This document shows positions 16,961 to 25,559 of a stretch of 64,000 nt of DNA, in pieces. This DNA comes from Lactobacillales bacterium (GTDB lineage: Bacteria > Bacillota > Bacilli > Lactobacillales > Streptococcaceae): contig JAISJD010000006.1 in the NCBI GenBank assembly GCA_031261705.1, positions 62,001-126,000 on the forward strand, written 5' to 3'. The notes under the pieces are model-generated. The model did not search any database. It was not told where the DNA came from and saw only the letters and a program-made list of their open reading frames with translations. Made by a program: the position numbers and the translations under genes. Position 1 is the first letter of the stretch. Each line of letters opens with the position of its first letter.

Positions 16961-17119
16961 ATCTTTCCCTCTTTTTAGGCAAAGGAAAGTGATTTTATAA
17001 AATTGTTGAACAATCCCATACATCCCTTAAACATTTTCATCAGAAAAAGCATTCCCACCTAACAACTATTTCTTTTCTCTTTGCCTTGTTTCATTGTGTT
17101 ATTCAACACTCATTTTTAA

Positions 17120-17989
17120 TCATTCAATCGACTCCTGTACCGTCCAATGTGTACGGAAAAGATAATTTCCAGTAGGCATATTTGCGGGTATATCTACTAG
17201 AACTGCCCCTTTATCCCAAACAAAGTTATAGCTTCCTTTACCTGTCTTTGAGCCTTCTACATTAACGATATTTTGCCATTGATTAAAGTTGTTCTTTTCA
17301 GCCTTTGTCTCTCGAAATTCTGCCCCACCCATCTGGGTAAATGTATCCTTATTTTCTGATTTAAAATAAGCATGTGCTTTCGTAGCAGCTAGTTCATAAT
17401 AGGCTTCTGTATGTTTCCGCCCACTCTTATCTTCTAGCGGCTCTACCTTCACATTAATTTCCCAAGCTTTCGTGGTATCTTCTCGCTCGTCCTCCACAGT
17501 AATAGAAAAAGGCGCTGCATCCTTGACCTGTGTTTCCGAGTTTGCCTGAGGAACTGCCCCTAAATCAATCTCTGGAACCTCCACAAGTGACAATGTCCCC
17601 AAAAATTTCACACTTGCCGTCCCTTGTAATTGTGAGTCAGCAAAGGTCAAGTGTCCCATTCCAAGACTTCCCCAAAAGAATAAGAATAGAAACAAGAGCC
17701 CTTTGAAACCTTTTAGACGCGTAAAAAGACTTTTTTCATTTTTTTTATTCAATAGTAAACAAGTCAAAAAGATAATAATTAATACTAACCCCACAACGGA
17801 CATCAGGAAGTTATCCGTTTCACTCAAGTGAGGGAATATTGAAGGCGGGGCAGGGGTCTTTGGTCGAACAACCTCTAGCTTTGTTGTAGATTCAATCTCC
17901 GCAAAGACTTTCTCTACACTAAAAGCTTTAAAACTAAACAATACTAGGAGCATTCCTTTCAAAAAAATGCTCGGCGTACCTTTCGACAT
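17120..17989 (-). CDS. Apparent fusion of a small membrane protein and a WxL-domain protein
   Basis: The 289-aa product looks like two proteins joined. Part one (1-86) has a signal peptide (MLLVLFSFKAFSVEKVFAEI), a proline-rich linker (VRPKTPAPPSIFPHL) and a transmembrane helix at 60-80 ending in NKKNEK, much like a small LPXTG-type protein with a degenerate sorting signal. Part two starts with a second signal peptide (RLKGFKGLLFLFLFFWGSLG, cleavage near FADSQ) and a WxL-type domain whose motifs read KAWEINVKVEP and THWTVQESIE. The junction lies at runs of six and eight A (17731-17746 on the minus strand), where a one-base change would separate two genes. GAGGG lies about 10 bases before the ATG at 17989; a longer frame begins at 18061. 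First gene of the WxL operon. Confidence 0.7.
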   Translation of the reverse strand: MSKGTPSIFLKGMLLVLFSFKAFSVEKVFAEIESTTKLEVVRPKTPAPPSIFPHLSETDNFLMSVVGLVLIIIFLTCLLLNKKNEKSLFTRLKGFKGLLFLFLFFWGSLGMGHLTFADSQLQGTASVKFLGTLSLVEVPEIDLGAVPQANSETQVKDAAPFSITVEDEREDTTKAWEINVKVEPLEDKSGRKHTEAYYELAATKAHAYFKSENKDTFTQMGGAEFRETKAEKNNFNQWQNIVNVEGSKTGKGSYNFVWDKGAVLVDIPANMPTGNYLFRTHWTVQESIE

Positions 17990-18109
17990 GCGATCACGTC
18001 CCTCATTGCATGAATAATTACACGTGTATTTTCCAATGTTCGGTATCAAGCACTCTTTCATAGATTCCGGCTTTCCATAAAAGAAGCAAGTGCTTCAACA
18101 CCTATCGCA

Positions 18110-18137
18110 AGAATAACACTTTTTTTCGTTTTGTAAA
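18110..18137 (-). promoter_or_regulatory. Possible promoter of the WxL operon
   Basis: On the minus strand, TTTACA (18132-18137), a 16-base spacer and TATTCT (18110-18115), about 120 bases before the first gene. Confidence 0.45.
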
Positions 18138-18696
18138 TCCCAGACACCTGTTGCTTTTTAAGCTTAAAATGCCGTATCTATTCATTTTATAATTTAATTT
18201 CTATTATTTAAAACCGATTACAAAGAAAATCACCATTTACTTTCTTATTTAAAACGATTTCATCAAAAGAAAATAATAGTATTCTTCGCCAAATTGTATG
18301 AATATTTTATTTTTATCACAAAAAAGAGTTTGATTTAGTTATAAATAGAACTATTCATTTCTTTCTAAATGATTTCCTTCTTATTAGACTTTTAGAAAAA
18401 AATGGAAAGCTATTCTAGGATATTGCTATGTATTCTCCAAAGATTTAAAGCCACATTGAAAGAACGTAGAATCTAACGAAAAGAGCTTTCATTGTTGTAA
18501 GTAAGAGGGATAAAATAACTTTAGTTTTTATATCATTGTTATTTTTAAAAGAATAAATTGACCTTAGTTTTTTAATTTTTTCATTCTCATAAACGCATGA
18601 GTATTTTCTCATTTATTTGAAGTGAACGAAAATGATTCTTAAAAGATTGATTTATTTATCAATTTTTCGATGCTTCATGGGAAGTTAAATACAACC

Positions 18697-18724
18697 GAAA
18701 AGCGCTAGACCCCTAACGCTTTTC
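18697..18724 (-). terminator. Hairpin terminator of the second large WxL gene
   Basis: GAAAAGCGTTAG and CTAGCGCTTTTC pair on the minus strand around a four-base loop. The T run is inside the 3' arm and the tail (GGTTGTATTT) is weak. Confidence 0.65.
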
Positions 18725-18729
18725 AAGAT

Positions 18730-20559
18730 CTATTTGATTGATTCAGAAAGGAGCCACTCAACGGTGCCCGTATAGTTTTTTGACTTAGTTCCACGATTTA
18801 GCTGAACTAAAAGACCGTGGCTTGCATCAAATGTTGCCACATAATCGGTACTATAAGCATTTGGCACACTCTTATCAAATATTGTTCTCGATACAGAACC
18901 GCTAGAACTTGCCAAAATCGGAGTAAAATTAGAATTTAAATGGGTAATCTTCTCCTCCAGATCCTTAAAGATAAATTGAAGATTACTAGCGTCGTTTATA
19001 CTTCGTCCTAGAACTTGCCAACCTTCCTCACCAGCTCGGGAATCTCTTACAGTGAAAGTCATTTGATTATCTCCTGTGCCATTTCTCGCTAACGGGGCTC
19101 TTGAGATATTTTTTAACTGATAATTCCATGTATAATCTGTGACATTCAAAATCAATTCTGGTGCCTTTTGTCCGTCAATAATAATTCTTTTTGCTTCTTT
19201 TAAGGCGCTTAGTTCCTCTTGAGAGAAATTTGTCGAAATATTTGTGAAATCTCCCTTAAAACTTCCTGTACCTGCTGTTGTTATAACATTTGGGCTACCA
19301 TTTCCCTCTTTTTCTAAATAACCTGTCCCCATTAGCGGTGAGTTCAAATTAATAGATAGGTTTTCTCCATTAAAGAGAGGAGATTCCGGTGCAGAGAAAA
19401 TTACTGACTGAATTGCCCCTAAATCAATCTTACTTCCTACTTTAGGGCTTCCTGTCCAAAGTTTTCCAGAATTTGTATTATTAAATTCCGCAATTGCTCC
19501 TTCTCCCATGGAAATCGTAAAACCCTCTTGCGAAGATTCATAGTTAAAAATGGGTCCAGCATTATTGATAATTGTTTCAGAATTTGCTCCTAGGTTAAAA
19601 TTAATATTATGAAAACTTGGGGTATTTTGGCCTCCTAATCCACCACTTTTCCTGAACATTCCCTCGTTAGCAACATCATTAGAATAGGTGAACCTTCCGT
19701 TATTTTCGATTGTCAGAACATTTCCACCCCATATGGTTTCATCATAATAAAAGATATTTTCAGAATTTAAGTGGATATTTAATGTAGCACCTGCATCAAC
19801 CTTGATAATATTGTCCCGATTAAAGCTGTATAGACCATTAAACATCGCTTTCCCACCACTTTTTTTATTATAAGTAAAGGTGGTTTTTCCATTCAACACT
19901 TCAAAGTAGCTACCTTCTCCAAATTCCTGAGTAGCATTTGCATTTCCTACATTAAAATCATTTATGCCAGAAAAATAGACATCGTATCGTTGAACAAGAA
20001 AAGGTTGAACATTTCCGTCATCTAAATCTGGATAATTGTATATACAATTTTCAAAGGTCAGTGTGTTGTCAGGCAGGTAATTGCCAAACATTCCATAAAC
20101 AAAACCATTATAGTTTCCATAATATTTTCGTGTTGTATTAAAATTTCCTGCTTCATCTGGAATTTCATTAGACGTTGTGGAATTACTCGTTACTCCAGCA
20201 AAATCATTCTTCATGTTTTTTACAATAATATTGTAGCCACTAGCGGTTCCTACTGTAAGTCCACTGCTTGTCTCATTGTCTGAATAAAAACGTTTGCCCG
20301 CTAAATCTAACGTTAAATTTTTAATCGTACGGGATAAAGCCGTCCCGCCAAGTCCTCCACTTGGCAAAGTTAAATCATTGCCAAAGGTGACTGTCATGTT
20401 TTCTTGTACATAGCTACTATCCGTCACAACTTTCGCTAAATCATTTCCAGTAGTAACCGTGTACACCCCATTTTCTCCAGTAATTGACGCCCTTGCCTCT
20501 TGACCGAAAAAAGTGCCAACAAAAAGCAAGCCCAAAAAGATAAGAAATCTCTTTCCCAT
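18730..20559 (-). CDS. Large WxL-domain surface protein (second copy)
   Basis: Secreted protein of 609 aa and close paralogue of the large WxL protein at 12659-14494, matching it from ITGENGVYTVTTGNDL to the end. A signal peptide is present (FLIFLGLLFVGTFFGQEARA). The middle region is Asn/Ser/Thr/Gly-rich with beta-helix character. WxL motifs: TVRDSRAGEEGWQVLGRS, reading WQV, and YTGTVEWLLSESIK. It is monocistronic, with GGAGAG before the start and a terminator after the stop, in contrast to its paralogue, which is the last gene of the operon. The separate control region suggests the two copies are expressed under different conditions. Confidence 0.87.
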   Translation of the reverse strand: MGKRFLIFLGLLFVGTFFGQEARASITGENGVYTVTTGNDLAKVVTDSSYVQENMTVTFGNDLTLPSGGLGGTALSRTIKNLTLDLAGKRFYSDNETSSGLTVGTASGYNIIVKNMKNDFAGVTSNSTTSNEIPDEAGNFNTTRKYYGNYNGFVYGMFGNYLPDNTLTFENCIYNYPDLDDGNVQPFLVQRYDVYFSGINDFNVGNANATQEFGEGSYFEVLNGKTTFTYNKKSGGKAMFNGLYSFNRDNIIKVDAGATLNIHLNSENIFYYDETIWGGNVLTIENNGRFTYSNDVANEGMFRKSGGLGGQNTPSFHNINFNLGANSETIINNAGPIFNYESSQEGFTISMGEGAIAEFNNTNSGKLWTGSPKVGSKIDLGAIQSVIFSAPESPLFNGENLSINLNSPLMGTGYLEKEGNGSPNVITTAGTGSFKGDFTNISTNFSQEELSALKEAKRIIIDGQKAPELILNVTDYTWNYQLKNISRAPLARNGTGDNQMTFTVRDSRAGEEGWQVLGRSINDASNLQFIFKDLEEKITHLNSNFTPILASSSGSVSRTIFDKSVPNAYSTDYVATFDASHGLLVQLNRGTKSKNYTGTVEWLLSESIK

Positions 20560-20954
20560 TGTTTATCTCTCCATTTCTTATTAGAACTAAAAAAATCATT
20601 TAGAAAACAATATTACGAATGTGCAATATGTAAAAATAAAAGAGAAATCCTTTTATCATTCTAAAATGGGGATATTTATTTTTATGAATTTATCATATCA
20701 TTATTTATTTAATTGTAAAATCAGCTATTTTATCAATTTTAATAAAAATATTTTATTAAATAGATAAAATAATCACTGTTTCATCTTTCTTAAACTAAAT
20801 CTAAATTATTATTTTATTTATAAAAGAAACGTGATATTTTGTGGAAAAATTCCCATTTTGTTCCTAAAAAAAAATTATTTTTGTCACAGAAAATAGAGAA
20901 CGATGTGTTTTAATTTATTTTTTCTTAGCAAACACTTTAAAAGCAATTTTTTTA
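20560..20954. other. AT-rich intergenic region with inverted repeats
   Basis: No gene seen. It separates the divergent second large WxL gene and rpiA. The most regular element is a perfect inverted repeat at 20738-20760 (TTTAATAAAA-ATA-TTTTATTAAA). No convincing promoter for the WxL gene could be picked out from the general AT-richness. Confidence 0.5.
20738..20760. repeat. Perfect AT-only inverted repeat
   Basis: Arms of 10 bases, TTTAATAAAA and TTTTATTAAA, around a three-base centre. It could be an operator for the WxL gene or a chance product of AT-rich DNA. Confidence 0.35.
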
Positions 20955-20984
20955 TTCACATTTTCCAGTTGTTTAAGGTAAAAT
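20955..20984 (+). promoter_or_regulatory. Probable promoter of rpiA
   Basis: TTCACA (20955-20960), an 18-base spacer and TAAAAT (20979-20984), 32 bases before the start codon. Confidence 0.45.
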
Positions 20985-21016
20985 AGGGATGAAAGTAGCC
21001 GAACGGAGGACATGAA

Positions 21017-21700
21017 ATGAATCAGAATGAGTTAAAAAAATTGGTTGGGATTGAAGCGGCAAAATATGTGACAGACGGAATGATTGTCGGGCTGGGTACT
21101 GGCTCAACTGCTGCCTTTATGGTCAAAGAGGTGGGACGTAGAGTACAGGAGGAAGGCTTGCAGATTACAGGTGTCACGACTTCTAATGAAACCTCTGCTT
21201 TGGCAGAATCTCTTGGCATTCCACTAAAAAGCATTGATGAAGTCGACTATGTGGATTTGACGATTGACGGAGCTGACGAGATTAGCGCAGATTTCCAAGG
21301 AATTAAAGGAGGCGGCGCAGCACTTCTTTTTGAAAAAATCGTGGCTACTTATTCAAAGGCTTGTATCTGGATTGTCGATGAATCAAAATTAGTGGATAAG
21401 TTAGGCGCATTCCCACTCCCTGTTGAAGTGGTACCTTACGGAAGTGAGCAGCTTTTCCGTTTATTCGAGAAAAAAGGGTATCAACCTACCCGTCGATTGA
21501 CGGCTGAGGGTGAAATTCTATTGACGGACGGTGGACATCATATTATTGACTTACACCTTGACGTGATTGAAAATCCTGTGAAACTTGCGGAGGAATTGAC
21601 TGCACTTGTCGGAGTAGTGGAACACGGCTTATTCATTCATATGGTTTCTAAAGTGATTGTAGCTGCTAGTGATGGCGTGAAAACACTGGAAGCAAGATAA
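21017..21700 (+). CDS. rpiA: Ribose-5-phosphate isomerase A
   Basis: Interconverts ribose-5-phosphate and ribulose-5-phosphate in the pentose phosphate pathway. The 227-aa length is normal. Conserved motifs: [13 protein letters not shown] (phosphate-binding loop, near 24-36), TIDGADEI (active-site Asp, 82-89), [12 protein letters not shown] (Lys97 and catalytic Glu106) and [13 protein letters not shown] near the end. The ribosome binding site GGAGG lies 8 bases before the ATG. It is a single-gene unit with its own promoter and terminator, divergent from the large WxL gene. Confidence 0.96.
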   Translation: MNQNELKKLVGIEAAKYVTDGMIVGLGTGSTAAFMVKEVGRRVQEEGLQITGVTTSNETSALAESLGIPLKSIDEVDYVDLTIDGADEISADFQGIKGGGAALLFEKIVATYSKACIWIVDESKLVDKLGAFPLPVEVVPYGSEQLFRLFEKKGYQPTRRLTAEGEILLTDGGHHIIDLHLDVIENPVKLAEELTALVGVVEHGLFIHMVSKVIVAASDGVKTLEAR

Positions 21701-21760
21701 AGTTGAAAAATTAAAAAAGCGAGACCGGTGAAGTCGGGAACTCGTTTAATGAAAATATTA

Positions 21761-21801
21761 GACTATCCGCACTCATTCAAAGTTAGCGGTTAGTCTTTTT
21801 G
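21761..21801 (+). terminator. Intrinsic terminator of rpiA
   Basis: GACTA.CCGC and GCGG.TAGTC pair, followed by TTTTTG. A weaker hairpin (CGAG/CTCG) lies just before it at 21719-21745. Confidence 0.75.
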
Positions 21802-21928
21802 TTGCCTTTGATTCATTCGTAGATGAATCTGCTAACACCACCGAGTTCAATCATCAGGAACGTCTCACATAAAAAATAGCGAAAATTAACGGCTTGTTTT
21901 TCCATTTTCTTTATTCCCTCGAGCGTAG

Positions 21929-21954
21929 CAAAAAAGCGCTAGGTAGCCTAACGC
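21929..21954 (-). terminator. Intrinsic terminator of the met operon
   Basis: On the minus strand, GCGTTAGG and CCTAGCGC pair around a short loop and are followed by TTTTTT. A second, longer pairing (GTAGC...GCTAC, 21925-21986) surrounds it. Confidence 0.8.
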
Positions 21955-22014
21955 CTCAGGGGGAACTTAAGCTTTTTTTGCGCTACTTCTAAAAAAAGCT
22001 TAACAGGCTAAATA

Positions 22015-22413
22015 CTAGAAACTTCCTAGATAAAATTCCACCTTATCGCCCGCTTGGAGTGCTATATCTGCCGCCCCTTTTTCAGCCATTTTTCCATTAA
22101 TCTTGATGAGCCAATACTTGTTTTCCGCAGCGTTTTGTTCCACACCTCCGATAGCGGTGATAAACCCCTTATCCTCCGTCACTTCGGTCACAGCTTTCAA
22201 AGCCTCAAGCAGATTTTTCGTCTTTTTCACATTCACTTTATAGTCCGTGGAATCGTCATCTGTCTTGATAGAAATACTAGCTTCAGAATTTTCCACTTGC
22301 GTACTTGTTGCAGTGGTACTTGTGGACGTTTCCTTTTTTGTCACTTCTTTTCCACAAGCAACCAATGCTATGGATAAAAAAAGTCCTCCGATAAACCAAC
22401 CAACTTTTCTCAT
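22015..22413 (-). CDS. Lipoprotein with DUF4430 (transcobalamin-C-terminal-like) domain
   Basis: Extracellular lipoprotein of 132 aa. The signal peptide ends in a lipobox (SIALVACGK), so the cysteine would be lipidated. A Ser/Thr-rich linker (STSTTATSTQVENSEAS) follows. The C-terminal domain has the DUF4430 pattern: KNLLEALKAVTEVTE, then ENKYWLIKINGKMAEKGA and LQAGDKVEFYLGSF. This fold is related to the C-terminal domain of transcobalamin and occurs in Firmicutes lipoproteins. It is the last gene behind the B12-dependent methionine synthase (gap 15 bases). A role in cobalamin capture is therefore an attractive inference but is not shown by the sequence. Confidence 0.75.
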   Translation of the reverse strand: MRKVGWFIGGLFLSIALVACGKEVTKKETSTSTTATSTQVENSEASISIKTDDDSTDYKVNVKKTKNLLEALKAVTEVTEDKGFITAIGGVEQNAAENKYWLIKINGKMAEKGAADIALQAGDKVEFYLGSF

Positions 22414-22428
22414 TTCTTTTTCTCCCTC

Positions 22429-24813
22429 TTATTTAAACACTTTTTGTGCGATACTTACCGCCTCAAGTGCATCCTTTGCATAATAATCGGCGCCGACAAA
22501 ATCACGATATTCTTCATTTAACACCGCACCGCCGACCATGAATTTTGGTGTCAAGTCTGCCTTACGAACCGCTTGAATCGTTGCTTTCATATTTTGGACG
22601 GTCGTTGTCATGAGTGCCGAAAGCCCGACTAGCTGAATTTCTTGCGCACGAACAGTCGCCACCACTTCGTCAATCGACACATCTTTGCCAAGATCCACAA
22701 TGTCAAATCCGTAATTCTCCAAAATCATTTTAACAATGTTTTTCCCAATGTCATGAATATCCCCTTCCACTGTGGCAAGCAGAATTTTCCCTTGACTTTC
22801 CGCTTTTGCGCCCTCCTTGAGCAAACGCTCTTTCAAAATCTCCTGCGCATTTTTCACCGCTTCAGCAGATTGCATGAGCTGTGGTAAGAAAAGCGTCCCC
22901 GCTTCAAATTTCCTGCCCACCTCGTCCAGTGCTGGAATGAAAAACTCATTCACGATAGTCAGTGGCTCCAACGTTTCTAGTAATCTTTTCGTTTCTGTGG
23001 CTGTCAATTCCTTACGTCCAGATAAAATCATCTGTTTCAAATCGAGTGTTTCCCCATTTGTCTGAGTTGCCTTGTCATTTTTCTCAGAGGAGGCACCGAC
23101 AGAAATTTTGGCGTGCTGTTCATGAGCGATATAATTCGTAGAATCTACATCCTGATGATTGAACACCTTGAGCGAGCGAACCATACTCATCATAAAATCA
23201 CTTAAAGGATTCATAATTGGCGCATCTAGCCCCGCACCGACCGCATTCGCCAGAAAAGCTCCATTCAATAATTCTCGATTCGGTAAGCCAAAGGAAACGT
23301 TCGACAAACCAACCACGGTATGAACGCCCAATTTTTGTTTCAACAAACGCAAAGTTTCCAGAGTCACCTGCACCTGCTCCTGTTGTGCTGAGGCAGTCAA
23401 GACAAGCGGATCAATCATCACACTTTCTTTGCCAATACCGTAGTTCTCCGCTGTTTTCACGATTTTTTCAGCAATCGCCAGACGTTTTTCAGCTGTTTCA
23501 GGAATGCCCGACGCATCTAAGCACAAGCCCAAAACCACGCCCCCATATTTTTTCGCAATGGGGAAAATTGCCTCCATGCTGGATTGTTTCCCATTAACAG
23601 AATTTATCAACGGACGACCATTGTAGTAGCGCACGCCAGCTTCAATCGCCGATACATCCGAGCTATCAATTTGTAATGGCAAGCTAATCAGCCCCTGTAA
23701 CTCCTGCACCACCTTGGTCATCATCGCTGCTTCATCAATTTCAGGCAAGCCAACATTGACATCTAAAATATCCGCCCCCGCTTCTTTTTGCGCAATCGCC
23801 TCTTTTAAAATATAAGCTAAATCCTTGTTGCGTAAGGCTTCCTTAAGTTTTTTCTTCCCAGTCGGATTAATTCGTTCGCCGATAAGCGTTAATTTATCAT
23901 CAATAATCACAGTTTCAAGTCCAGAAGTCAAAGCCGTCACAGTCTTAGGAACCGTTTGAACAAGCGGTTGTTTATCCACCACTTCTCGTAAATTCTTGAT
24001 AAATTCAGGCGTCGTGCCACAACATCCCCCGACAATTCGCACCCCTTTTTCCAAAAGTAAAGAAACCGCTGTCGTATATTCTTTGACGCTAATGCGGTAA
24101 ACGGTTTGCCCATTTTCCATTTCAGGAAGTCCCGCATTTGCTTGCACCATGACTGGGATTTTTGCCACACTCAAAATCGTTTCGACCACTGGAAGTAATT
24201 CTTTTGGCCCTAGTGAACAATTCACGCCAAGTGCATCCACCCCTAAACCTTGTAAAGTCAAAGTTGCCGTCAGCGGATCCGTTCCCACAAAGGTTCGTCC
24301 GTCCTCTTGATAGGTCAAAGTTGCAAAAACGGGCAGAGAAGTATTTTCCTTAATCGCTAAAATCGCCGTTTTGGTTTCCAATAAATCTGCCATTGTTTCC
24401 AAAATCACGACATCAGCGCCCGCTTGTTCCGCCAAAAGCGCTTGTTCCTTGAATAATTCGTACGAACGGTCAAACGTCAAGGTTCCCATGGGTGCCATGA
24501 GCTGACCGATTGGCCCCATATCATAGGCAACAAAACGAGGATGTGCCAATCTAGCAATTTTCACCGCCGTTTCAATAATTGTCGGTAACTCCTCAGACGG
24601 AATCTTAGTCGCATTTGCCTGAAACGTGTTCGTTGTCACGACATCTGCACCTGCGGCAACATATTCTTCAAAAATTTCTTGGACAACTTCCGGATGGGTT
24701 AGATTAAAATATTCTGGTTGCCCGCCAATTGGTAGCCCTCGTTTTTGAAGCTGAGTGCCCATCGCCCCGTCAAATAACAATTGCTTCTTCTGCAATGCTT
24801 CTACTATTGTCAT
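22429..24813 (-). CDS. metH: B12-dependent methionine synthase, short form without activation domain
   Basis: Transfers a methyl group from methyltetrahydrofolate through cobalamin to homocysteine. The protein is 794 aa against about 1200 for full-length MetH. Domains in order: homocysteine/zinc domain (1-290; LLFDGAMGTQLQKRG, GVNCSLGP, VGGCCGTTPEF with the zinc cysteines), pterin-binding domain (305-560; IGERINPTGKKKLKEAL), cobalamin cap (about 600-670) and B12-binding domain (about 675-794; EGDIHDIGKNIVKMIL with the lower-ligand His). The S-adenosylmethionine activation domain is absent and is encoded by the preceding gene. The start is the ATG at 24813 behind GAGGTGA; the codon before it is a TTG. 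Third gene of the metF operon. Confidence 0.93.
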   Translation of the reverse strand: MTIVEALQKKQLLFDGAMGTQLQKRGLPIGGQPEYFNLTHPEVVQEIFEEYVAAGADVVTTNTFQANATKIPSEELPTIIETAVKIARLAHPRFVAYDMGPIGQLMAPMGTLTFDRSYELFKEQALLAEQAGADVVILETMADLLETKTAILAIKENTSLPVFATLTYQEDGRTFVGTDPLTATLTLQGLGVDALGVNCSLGPKELLPVVETILSVAKIPVMVQANAGLPEMENGQTVYRISVKEYTTAVSLLLEKGVRIVGGCCGTTPEFIKNLREVVDKQPLVQTVPKTVTALTSGLETVIIDDKLTLIGERINPTGKKKLKEALRNKDLAYILKEAIAQKEAGADILDVNVGLPEIDEAAMMTKVVQELQGLISLPLQIDSSDVSAIEAGVRYYNGRPLINSVNGKQSSMEAIFPIAKKYGGVVLGLCLDASGIPETAEKRLAIAEKIVKTAENYGIGKESVMIDPLVLTASAQQEQVQVTLETLRLLKQKLGVHTVVGLSNVSFGLPNRELLNGAFLANAVGAGLDAPIMNPLSDFMMSMVRSLKVFNHQDVDSTNYIAHEQHAKISVGASSEKNDKATQTNGETLDLKQMILSGRKELTATETKRLLETLEPLTIVNEFFIPALDEVGRKFEAGTLFLPQLMQSAEAVKNAQEILKERLLKEGAKAESQGKILLATVEGDIHDIGKNIVKMILENYGFDIVDLGKDVSIDEVVATVRAQEIQLVGLSALMTTTVQNMKATIQAVRKADLTPKFMVGGAVLNEEYRDFVGADYYAKDALEAVSIAQKVFK

Positions 24814-24822
24814 CAAGTCACC

Positions 24823-25521
24823 TCATTCATTATTTTCAATCCTAAAACCATATGTTTTCGCCATTTCTGCTGAAAGATTCTCTGGTGCTTTTCTTCTCGG
24901 ACGAGCCATTTTTGCCTCACTGAACAGTCCAATAATTGCGGTCACCGATTTCCTTGGAACCATAAGTAAGGTGTCCGTCAAATGCAAACCAAGCTTTTTA
25001 TCCGCCTCCATGATACGCAAAAAATCAGGCTGAACGGAAAGCGGTAAGTCGCCGTACCCTGGGCTAAAACGCCGATTTAACGTCCAATCCTCACCAACCA
25101 TCTCATCAATATCACACTCTGCTAAATCGCAAATTTTCTCGATATATTCCACACAACAAGCATCTAAAATAAACGCTTTTGTCATGTCTGTCATCTCATA
25201 TAAACGAGTTTGCCGCTCCACTTCAATCCCCAAAGTTGCCGCTAACAGCACCACTTGCTCAGCATTTTTCAAATGACTATAAATATGCTTTCCTGTAAGA
25301 AGTAGCTCCGTATCCCCAACCTGAATCGCTTGGTTCTCCTCATCCACTCTCACATCAAAAATCTTATAACTATACCGTGGATGCGACACCTGCTGTACCT
25401 CTAACATCAACTCATTCACCATCTTTTCGACTGGCACAGTCAATTCCTGCTTTCTGCGATACCCAAGATAGCGCAAAACTTCTGATTTTTCTAAAGGTAA
25501 CATCTTTTCCCTTTGCTTCAT
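24823..25521 (-). CDS. MetH activation-domain protein (separate polypeptide)
   Basis: Equivalent of the C-terminal S-adenosylmethionine-binding domain of MetH, which reductively re-methylates cobalamin when it becomes oxidised. The 232-aa protein carries the family signature RRFSPGYGDLPLSVQ (RxxPGY, about residue 158), and VPRKSVTAIIGLF follows. LGIEVERQTRLYEMTDMTKA is the conserved helix. I prefer the ATG at 25521 because GGAGG lies six bases upstream. An in-frame ATG at 25563 overlaps the metF stop (ATGA) but has no ribosome binding site. It lies between metF and the short metH, so substrate supply, catalysis and repair are in one operon. Confidence 0.88.
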   Translation of the reverse strand: MKQREKMLPLEKSEVLRYLGYRRKQELTVPVEKMVNELMLEVQQVSHPRYSYKIFDVRVDEENQAIQVGDTELLLTGKHIYSHLKNAEQVVLLAATLGIEVERQTRLYEMTDMTKAFILDACCVEYIEKICDLAECDIDEMVGEDWTLNRRFSPGYGDLPLSVQPDFLRIMEADKKLGLHLTDTLLMVPRKSVTAIIGLFSEAKMARPRRKAPENLSAEMAKTYGFRIENNE

Positions 25522-25559
25522 TTTATCCTCCATTTCGCATACAGCAACTCCGCCTATCG

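Larger units (their letters stand above)
17990..18729. other. AT-rich intergenic region between the two WxL transcription units
   Basis: About 740 bases without a convincing gene. It holds a probable promoter for the WxL operon (18110-18137), a short hairpin GAAGCA/TGCTTC just downstream of it, and the terminator of the second large WxL gene (18697-18724). The middle (about 18140-18690) is very AT-rich and I see no coding signal in it. Confidence 0.6.
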
